From positions 1 to 11,064 of the forward strand of contig JACPZV010000423.1 of NCBI GenBank assembly GCA_016195295.1: a DNA stretch of 11,064 bases, given 5' to 3'. The position numbers and the translations under genes were made by a program. This document shows positions 7,011-11,064 of the stretch, in pieces. This DNA is from Acidobacteriota bacterium. GTDB taxonomy: Bacteria; Acidobacteriota; Vicinamibacteria; Vicinamibacterales; CAVVIG01. The notes under the pieces were generated by a model that did not search any database, had not been told where the DNA came from, and was given only the letters and a program-made list of their open reading frames with translations. How positions within the stretch are numbered: position 1 is the stretch's first letter; the number at the start of each line of letters is the position of its first letter.

Positions 7011-7040
7011 GTAGGGCGGGTCCTCTCGGACCCGCCGGAG
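7011..7040 (+). repeat. GTAG-REP-like palindrome, copy 4, overlapping a ribosome site
   Basis: GTAG with GGCGGGTCC-TCTC-GGACCCGCC, then GGAG. The terminal GGAG plus the next bases forms GGAGGA (7037-7042), 4 bases before the ATG at 7047. The repeat therefore provides the Shine-Dalgarno of the downstream small gene. Confidence 0.85.
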
Positions 7041-7046
7041 GATCGT

Positions 7047-7319
7047 ATGCGTCGTGTCTTGTGTCTCTTCGCTCTCGGCGCGCTGCTGGGCATCACGCTT
7101 CAGGCGCAGACGCCGTCGGCAGTCACCGCCATCCGCGCAGGGCGGCTGCTCGACCCGGAAGCCGGCCGCGTCCTGACGAAGTGGATTCCGGGACCGACCA
7201 TCATCAACTCCGGGATCATCATCGGCGGCATGGGCGGCCAGGTCTTCAAGAAGGACGGCGTCATGACGCCCGCGTCATTCTTTCACGGTGGACCAGTGAA
7301 CGGATGGCGGATTCGCTGA
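7047..7319 (+). pseudogene. Short amidohydrolase-like remnant, 90 aa
   Basis: The 90-residue frame begins with a signal peptide (MRRVLCLFALGALLGITLQA). AVTAIRAGRLLDPEAGRVL follows and matches the opening beta-strands of secreted imidazolonepropionase-like amidohydrolases, which are normally 400 residues or more. Nothing of the metal-binding barrel follows: the HxH motif, carboxylated Lys and later His/Asp ligands are all absent. The rest (residues 43-90) includes PGPTIINSGIIIGGMGG and VFKKDGVMTPASFFHGGP. The latter could be a C-terminal tail of the same family, which would mean a large in-frame internal deletion; I cannot confirm this. A strong but repeat-derived ribosome site precedes it, so a short exported peptide might still be made. 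It could instead be a real small secreted protein of unknown role. Confidence 0.5.
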
Positions 7320-7322
7320 CGC

Positions 7323-7364
7323 GGAAGTTAGAAGGCAGAAGGCAGAAGGTAGAAGTTGGAAGGA
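7323..7364 (+). repeat. Six-unit 7-nt tandem array upstream of aminotransferase
   Basis: Six consecutive heptamers: GGAAGTT, AGAAGGC, AGAAGGC, AGAAGGT, AGAAGTT, GGAAGGA. The + strand is almost pure purine. The last unit and the following G give AAGGAG (7360-7365), the Shine-Dalgarno for the ATG at 7372, so the array supplies the ribosome site. Confidence 0.8.
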
Positions 7365-7371
7365 GAACGAC

Positions 7372-8589
7372 ATGTCCATTGATCGCCGTGAATTTCTGAT
7401 GAGCGCTGCGGCTCTGGCGATCCCCGCGCGGCCGGCGCGCTTGGCGATTGCGGCTGACTCAGGGATTCCTCCGTCCGTGCGCGCGGACTTTCCGATCGCC
7501 TCGGCCGAGACGTACCTGAACTCGGCGGCGATCCATCCCATGAGCCTGCCCGCCGCGCGCGCGCTCGAGCAGCACATCGCCTTTCGCACGAAGGGCGGCG
7601 GCGAGGGCCGTGCCGACTTCGGCGCGGAGCAGCAGGCGGATCTCAAGCGCCGCTTCGCCCAGCTGATCGGCGCGAAGCCGAACGAGATCGCCTTCGTCCA
7701 GAACACCTCCGACGGCGAGAACATCGTCGTGATGGGGATGGACCTGGCGCGGCGCGGGGGCAACGTCGTGCTCGACGAGCTGCACTTCGAGACGTCACTC
7801 TACATGTACAAGTCGCTCGAAGCGAAGGGACTCGAGCTGCGGGTCGTCAAGCATCGCGACTGGGCCATCGACATCCGCGACATGGAGCGCGCGATCGACG
7901 GCAAGACGCGGCTGGTCTCGATGGCGCTCGTGTCGAACGTCAACGGCTACCTGCACGACGCACGGGCGATCAGCGATCTTGCGCACGCGCACGGCGCGTA
8001 CGTGTTCGCCGACATGGTACAGGCGGCGGGCGCCGTCCCGATCGACGTCCGCGCGATGGGCATCGACTTCGGGTCGACGGCCACGTACAAGTGGTTGATG
8101 GGCGAGCGCGGCTTTGGCTTCCTGTACGTCCGCGAAGATCTTCAAGACACGGTCGTCCCGACGACGAGGTACGGGCACCGGCAGATCGCCAACTTCGATC
8201 GCGTCGGGATCACGTGGGAGCCGCTGCCGGGCGCCGCGAAGTACGAAACCGGCACGTTCCCGAACGCCCTGGCGCTCTGCGCGTACACGTCGCTCCAGTA
8301 CATCGAGCGCCTTGGGCTCGAGAACATCCGCGCGCACGCGCGTCAGCTCACCGATCGCCTGCAGAAGGAGCTGCCCGCCAGAGACTATCGGTCCGTGACG
8401 CCGAAGGGCAACGAGACACCAATCGTCGCCTTCGAACTGAAGGACGTGGCCGCCACCGCGAGAAAGCTGAAGCAGGGGCGCATCACGGCGACGATCATCG
8501 AGAACGAGCGCCGGTTGCGGCTCGCGGTCTCGGTGTTCAACACGCAGGAGGACATCGACCGCCTGCTGAGCGCGCTGACGCCGGGCTAG
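7372..8589 (+). CDS. Tat-exported class V aminotransferase-fold PLP enzyme
   Basis: The product is 405 residues. The N-terminus MSIDRREFLMSAAALAIPAR carries a twin-arginine motif (RREFL) and a hydrophobic stretch, so it should be exported folded with its cofactor. The remainder is a fold-type I PLP enzyme of the class V group (isopenicillin-N epimerase / cysteine desulfurase relatives). NTSDGENIV is the phosphate-binding region. D214 in FADMVQAAGAVPID contacts the pyridine nitrogen, with Q217 beside it. K240 in TATYKWLMGERGFGF is the Schiff-base lysine. YETGTFPN is the conserved late motif. The substrate cannot be told; candidates are epimerisation, desulfuration or transamination of an amino acid. 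AAGGAG at 7360-7365 sets the start. Placed after two secreted peptidases, it may process released amino acids in the periplasm. Confidence 0.88.
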   Translation: MSIDRREFLMSAAALAIPARPARLAIAADSGIPPSVRADFPIASAETYLNSAAIHPMSLPAARALEQHIAFRTKGGGEGRADFGAEQQADLKRRFAQLIGAKPNEIAFVQNTSDGENIVVMGMDLARRGGNVVLDELHFETSLYMYKSLEAKGLELRVVKHRDWAIDIRDMERAIDGKTRLVSMALVSNVNGYLHDARAISDLAHAHGAYVFADMVQAAGAVPIDVRAMGIDFGSTATYKWLMGERGFGFLYVREDLQDTVVPTTRYGHRQIANFDRVGITWEPLPGAAKYETGTFPNALALCAYTSLQYIERLGLENIRAHARQLTDRLQKELPARDYRSVTPKGNETPIVAFELKDVAATARKLKQGRITATIIENERRLRLAVSVFNTQEDIDRLLSALTPG

Positions 8590-8610
8590 TGGCGTGCCTT
8601 CTTGGTGTGT

Positions 8611-8628
8611 TAAACTAACCTTAGTTCA
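8611..8628 (+). promoter_or_regulatory. AT-rich palindrome at the toxin-antitoxin start (operator / promoter candidate)
   Basis: AACTAA-CC-TTAGTT (8613-8626) is a perfect 6-base inverted repeat ending 2 bases before the antitoxin ATG at 8629, in an unusually AT-rich patch. TAAACT (8611-8616) could act as a -10 element. No Shine-Dalgarno precedes the ATG, so a leaderless transcript repressed by the antitoxin on this palindrome would fit type II autoregulation. The -35 element is not clear. Confidence 0.45.
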
Positions 8629-8868
8629 ATGAAGGCCGTCAATATTCACGCCGCCAAGACCCATCTGTCGCGCCTCGTGGACGAGGCCGCCTCCGGTGCA
8701 GACATCGTGATTGCCAAGGCGGGGAAGCCCCTGGTCCGGTTGGTGCCGGTGACAGGCCGGGGCCGGCGCCGCGGGTTTGGCGCGATGAAGGGCAAGATTC
8801 GGATGTCCGCGTCGTTCGATGCGCCGCTGCCTGCGGCGATCGCTCGCGCGTTCGGCGTCAAGAAGTGA
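8629..8868 (+). CDS. Type II antitoxin, Phd/YefM family
   Basis: The 79-residue product starts MKAVNIHAAKTHLSRLVDEA and continues with GADIVIAKAGKPLVRLVPV. This is the typical Phd/YefM DNA-binding N-terminus, with a strand-helix-strand fold and the KTHLSRL helix. The C-terminal part (GFGAMKGKIRMSASFDAPLP, then AIARAFG) is the toxin-wrapping tail found in antitoxins paired with PIN toxins, including the usual FDAPLP segment. It should neutralise the adjacent toxin and repress the operon. Its stop overlaps the toxin GTG by 4 bases (GTGA, 8865-8868), so the two are translationally coupled. No ribosome site is visible before the ATG. Confidence 0.92.
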   Translation: MKAVNIHAAKTHLSRLVDEAASGADIVIAKAGKPLVRLVPVTGRGRRRGFGAMKGKIRMSASFDAPLPAAIARAFGVKK

Positions 8869-9260
8869 CGCTGCTCCTCGATACGCACACACTGATCTGG
8901 TGGCTTGAAGGCAATCGCAAGCTTGGGCGGCGCGCGCGCGGCGCGATTGAAGCCGCCGGCGCCGTCGTCTGGATCAGCGCCGCGAGCGCGTGGGAGATTG
9001 CGATAAAAGTCGCGCTCGGACGGCTCGATCTCTCCGAGCCCCCGGAGGTGTGCCTGCCCCGGGAAATGGCGCGCAGCCGCTTCCAGCCTCTCGCTGTAAG
9101 CCTTGCCCATGCGCTGGCCGTGCGGGCGCTGCCTCCGCATCACGCCGATCCGTTCGATCGCATGCTCATTGCGCAAGCCGACGCGGAGGGTCTGACGGTC
9201 GTGACCGCCGACGCCGTGTTCGCACGCTACGGCGTGCCGACAGTCGATGCACGCCAGTGA
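8865..9260 (+). CDS. vapC: Type II toxin, PIN-domain ribonuclease (VapC-like)
   Basis: The 131-residue PIN-domain protein has the acidic metal-binding set in the expected places: D6 in LLLDTHTLIWWL, E44 in SAWEIAIK, D98 in ADPFDRMLIAQA and D116 in VVTADAVF. The THTLIWWLEG opening and SAASAWEIAIKVALGRL are characteristic of the VapC subgroup paired with Phd/YefM-type antitoxins. Such toxins are Mg-dependent endoribonucleases that cut tRNA, rRNA or mRNA; the target here is unknown. GTG 8865 overlaps the antitoxin stop. The toxin's own TGA overlaps the GTG of the ABC ATPase (GTGA, 9257-9260), so the toxin is the middle gene of a coupled chain. All key residues are present, so it is likely functional. 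Confidence 0.92.
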   Translation: MTLLLDTHTLIWWLEGNRKLGRRARGAIEAAGAVVWISAASAWEIAIKVALGRLDLSEPPEVCLPREMARSRFQPLAVSLAHALAVRALPPHHADPFDRMLIAQADAEGLTVVTADAVFARYGVPTVDARQ

Positions 9261-10093
9261 GCGCGCCGCTGCTGGAGCTGACCGACGCCACCGTCCTCCT
9301 GGGCGAGGCCCGCGTCCTCGACAGGCTCACGCTGTCCATTCACGCCGGCGAGCACACCGCACTCCTCGGCCCGAACGGCTCCGGGAAGTCCACGCTGATG
9401 AAGCTGCTGACGCTGCAGCTCTATCCGCTCGCGGCGGAGAACGGCGCGGCGCCCATTCGCGTGTTCGGGCGCGATCGCTGGGACGTGTTCGCGCTGCGAT
9501 CGCAACTCGGGATCGTCTCCGCCGACCTGCACGATCGATTCGTGCACGGGAACTCGAACGGCGTCATCAGCGGGCTGGAGGCGGTCCTCTCGGGTTTCTT
9601 CGCGAGCCATGGCGTGTTCGCGCATCAGCGCGTGACCGCGGCGATGCGGCAGAAGGCGAGTGATGCGCTCGAGCGCGTCGGCGCCGCGCATCTCGCCATG
9701 ACGCCGCTCGCGACGATGTCGACGGGCGAGGCACGGCGGGTGTTGATCGCGCGTGCGCTCGCCCATCGGCCGAAGGCGCTCGTGCTCGACGAGCCGACGC
9801 GCGGGCTGGACCTCGTCGCGCGCCATCACTTCATGGAGCAGATTCGGGGGCTGGCGCGACAGGGCGTGACACTGCTGCTCGTCACCCATCACGTCGACGA
9901 AATCATTCCGGAGATCGCGCGCGTGATTCTGCTGCAGCGCGGGCGCGTCGCCCGCGACGGACCGAAGACCGCCGTCCTGACGGCCGCGAGCCTCGGGTTC
10001 GTCTTCGAGGCGCCGCTGGTGGTGGAAACGGTCGACGGGTACTACGACGTCAAACTGAAAACTGAAAAGTCAAAACTGAAAAGTAAGCGTTGA
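9257..10093 (+). CDS. Stand-alone ABC ATPase
   Basis: The product is 278 residues from GTG 9257, which overlaps the toxin stop. The frame stays open further upstream, but that part is toxin shadow. One nucleotide-binding domain has Walker A GPNGSGKST at 38-46 (K44), a signature in the variant form MSTGEARRV (154-162) instead of LSGGQ, Walker B ALVLDEP with D178 and E179, and the switch His211 in LLVTHHVDE. There is no membrane segment and no permease in the window. The STGEARRVLIARAL and LVTHHVDEIIPEI segments recall ModF/PhrA-like and related orphan ATPases, so a non-transport role is possible. The last 13 residues (KLKTEKSKLKSKR) are encoded by a 7-nt tandem repeat and are probably not ancestral. 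Another possibility is a transporter subunit with a distant permease. Confidence 0.9.
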   Translation: MSAPLLELTDATVLLGEARVLDRLTLSIHAGEHTALLGPNGSGKSTLMKLLTLQLYPLAAENGAAPIRVFGRDRWDVFALRSQLGIVSADLHDRFVHGNSNGVISGLEAVLSGFFASHGVFAHQRVTAAMRQKASDALERVGAAHLAMTPLATMSTGEARRVLIARALAHRPKALVLDEPTRGLDLVARHHFMEQIRGLARQGVTLLLVTHHVDEIIPEIARVILLQRGRVARDGPKTAVLTAASLGFVFEAPLVVETVDGYYDVKLKTEKSKLKSKR

Positions 10094-10110
10094 AGTTTTC
10101 GGTTTCAACT
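10052..10110 (+). repeat. 7-nt tandem array with inverted arm at the end of the ABC ATPase gene
   Basis: Five heptamers run from 10052 to 10086: AAACTGA, AAACTGA, AAAGTCA, AAACTGA, AAAGTAA. A T-rich arm follows; AGTTTTCGGTTT (10094-10105) is complementary to AAACTGAAAACT (10052-10063) with one wobble or mismatch. The stop codon (10091-10093) lies between the arms. The array is very AT-rich in a 67% G+C background. A transcript could fold into a hairpin around the stop codon. Confidence 0.75.
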
Positions 10111-10156
10111 TTCGCCGGGGCGAAGCGCCCGGTGCCGTTATCCCGGCATGGCGACC

Positions 10157-10161
10157 GGAGG
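10157..10161 (+). promoter_or_regulatory. Shine-Dalgarno deciding the nuclease start
   Basis: GGAGG lies 6 bases before ATG 10168. It supports this start for a gene whose 3' end is outside the window. Confidence 0.7.
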
Positions 10162-10167
10162 TTCTGA

Positions 10168-11064
10168 ATGCTGCACGTCGTCACTTCCACGTCGGCGGCC
10201 TCACGGCTCGACGCCGCGAAGCGCTTCCTCGCCGGACGTCCTCCCGCTTCTGAACTCGTCATCGTCGGCGCCTCGCGCGGCGCGGCGGACGACCTCGCGC
10301 GCGCGATCGCGCGCGGCGCGGGCGCGACGTTCGGTCTCCATCGGTTCAGCCTGACCGAAGTGGCCGCCCGAGCGGCCGCCAGTGCGATCAACGCCGGACG
10401 CCGAGCGCCAGGGAGTCAGGCGGGCGCGGAAGCCATTGCCGCGCGCGCCGTGTTCGATGCGCTCGCCGCCGCTGATCTCGAATATTTCGCGCCCGTGGCG
10501 TCCATGCCTGGTTTTCCGAAAGCGCTCGCGCGAACGCTGCACGAGCTGCGGCTCGCCGGGATTTCGAGCGACAGGCTGACGAGTCAGGCGGGTCCAGAAG
10601 GACCCGCCCTACAGATGGAAAGTAGGTCGGGTCCTTTCGGACCCGGCGGAGCGACAGGCAGTAGGCCGGGTCCTTTTGGACCCGGCGCCGCGTCAGGATC
10701 CGCCCTGCACGACATCGGTCAGCTACTCGCGCGCTTCGAAGCGCAACTCGATCGCGCGGCCGTCGACGACCGTGCGGCGCTGTTTCATCTCGCCGCCGGA
10801 GCGTGTCGCGACGGCCGCGTCAGGTGGGCGGCTCTCCCGATCGTCTTGCTCGACGTGCCGTTGGATTCGCGCGCGGAGCAGGAATTCGTCGCGGCGCTGA
10901 TCGACCGTTCGCCAGACGTGCTGGCCACGGTCCCGAGCGGCGATCACTTCGCGCTGAACGCGCTCGCCGCGATGAGCGGCACGGTCGGCGAACGGCCGGA
11001 TGGCGCGCGGCGCGACTCGGATCTGGCGCATCTGCGGCGATTTGTCTTCGACAAGGCGCGCCCG
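10168..11064 (+). CDS. N-terminal part of AddB/RecB-type PD-(D/E)XK nuclease family protein (3' end outside window)
   Basis: From ATG 10168 the frame is open through the last base (299 codons, no stop). The opening SAASRLDAAKRFLAGRP, ELVIVGASRGAADDLARAIA and FGLHRFSLTEVAARAAA match the N-terminus of AddB-like proteins annotated as PD-(D/E)XK nuclease family. VIVGASRGAADD occupies the Walker A position but lacks the GKT/S, so it is a degenerate helicase-like domain. Further on are DLEYFAPVASMPGFPKALAR, TLHELRLAGIS and IGQLLARFEAQLDRA. The nuclease motif would be near the C-terminus and is not visible. Such proteins process DNA ends with a RecB/AddA-like partner. Residues about 139-178 are translated from three palindromic repeats, giving a Gly/Pro-rich insert (GPFGPG twice) between RLAGISSDRL and ALHDIGQLL. 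The frame survives the insert, so the gene may be functional. Confidence 0.75.
   Translation, partial: MLHVVTSTSAASRLDAAKRFLAGRPPASELVIVGASRGAADDLARAIARGAGATFGLHRFSLTEVAARAAASAINAGRRAPGSQAGAEAIAARAVFDALAAADLEYFAPVASMPGFPKALARTLHELRLAGISSDRLTSQAGPEGPALQMESRSGPFGPGGATGSRPGPFGPGAASGSALHDIGQLLARFEAQLDRAAVDDRAALFHLAAGACRDGRVRWAALPIVLLDVPLDSRAEQEFVAALIDRSPDVLATVPSGDHFALNALAAMSGTVGERPDGARRDSDLAHLRRFVFDKARP
10587..10612 (-). repeat. GTAG-REP-like palindrome inside the nuclease gene, inverted copy 5
   Basis: GGCGGGTCC-AGAA-GGACCCGCC (10587-10608) is followed by CTAC (10609-10612). It is read in frame as part of QAGPEGPALQ. Confidence 0.85.
10622..10651 (+). repeat. GTAG-REP-like palindrome inside the nuclease gene, copy 6
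   Basis: GTAGGTCGGGTCC-TTTC-GGACCCGGCGGAG. Nine bases separate it from the CTAC of the inverted copy, so the two make a tail-to-tail pair. It is translated SRSGPFGPGGA. Confidence 0.85.
10661..10686 (+). repeat. GTAG-REP-like palindrome inside the nuclease gene, copy 7
   Basis: GTAG with GCCGGGTCC-TTTT-GGACCCGGC (10665-10686). It starts exactly 39 bases (13 codons) after copy 6 and in the same frame, and is translated SRPGPFGPGAA. Copies 6 and 7 therefore form a 13-residue tandem repeat in the protein. Confidence 0.85.

Noticed and set aside
8990..9256. Upstream extension of the ABC ATPase frame
   Set aside because: This part is the PIN toxin gene in another frame; the domain begins at GTG 9257.
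10111..10133. Possible terminator (CCGGG-GCGAAGCG-CCCGG) after the ABC ATPase
   Set aside because: The stem is only about 5 bp with a large loop and no T-tract follows, so it is not supportable as a terminator.
10413..10592. 12-base direct repeat GAGTCAGGCGGG at 10413 and 10581
   Set aside because: The second copy partly overlaps the inserted palindrome; the first may be chance in GC-rich coding DNA, and the copies do not bracket an element.
1..11064. CRISPR arrays, tRNA or rRNA genes, insertion-sequence transposases
   Set aside because: None seen. The repeats are short palindromes and 7-nt tandems without spacers, and no cloverleaf, rRNA motif or transposase was recognised.

Overview
The window is GC-rich DNA (about 67% G+C in the sampled coding regions). 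Gene content and codon use suggest a soil-type Acidobacteriota, possibly Vicinamibacterales, but this is inferred from style because no rRNA or marker gene is present. Genes are tightly packed, nearly all on the + strand from position 700 onward, and many use GTG starts (the 38-residue ORF, TPR protein, S9 peptidase, toxin and ABC ATPase).

Layout. 1-660 is a scarred segment: an open frame entering from the left edge with two hairpins in it, then on the minus strand the C-terminal half of a GNAT acetyltransferase whose N-terminal half is missing. 700-1028 holds two adjacent small membrane-protein genes with lower G+C (about 59% by hand count), which look acquired. 1118-8589 is a co-directional block of secreted proteins: an M49 (dipeptidyl-peptidase III-type) metallopeptidase, a TPR protein of unknown function, an S9 prolyl-oligopeptidase-type peptidase, a short amidohydrolase-like remnant and a Tat-type class V aminotransferase. 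The natural reading is peptide and amino-acid scavenging in the periplasm. 8629-10093 is a three-gene chain joined by two GTGA overlaps: Phd/YefM-type antitoxin, PIN-domain toxin and a stand-alone ABC ATPase. 10168 to the end is the first 299 codons of an AddB/RecB-type PD-(D/E)XK nuclease family protein that leaves the window.

The most interesting layer is the repeats. A palindromic element with core GGGTCC-TTTC-GGACCC, preceded by GTAG, occurs at three loci (4764-4849, 7011-7040, 10587-10686). GTAG before a REP hairpin is the hallmark of REPs moved by RAYT transposases, though no RAYT is visible here. At the first locus it ends in a terminator-like hairpin with a T-tract. At the second it supplies the Shine-Dalgarno of the next gene. 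At the third, three copies lie inside the nuclease gene and keep the frame open, adding about 40 Gly/Pro-rich residues. Two different 7-nt tandem arrays also sit at gene borders: 7323-7364, which supplies a ribosome site, and 10052-10086, which encodes the tail of the ABC ATPase. Together they suggest repeats being reused as gene-boundary and coding material.
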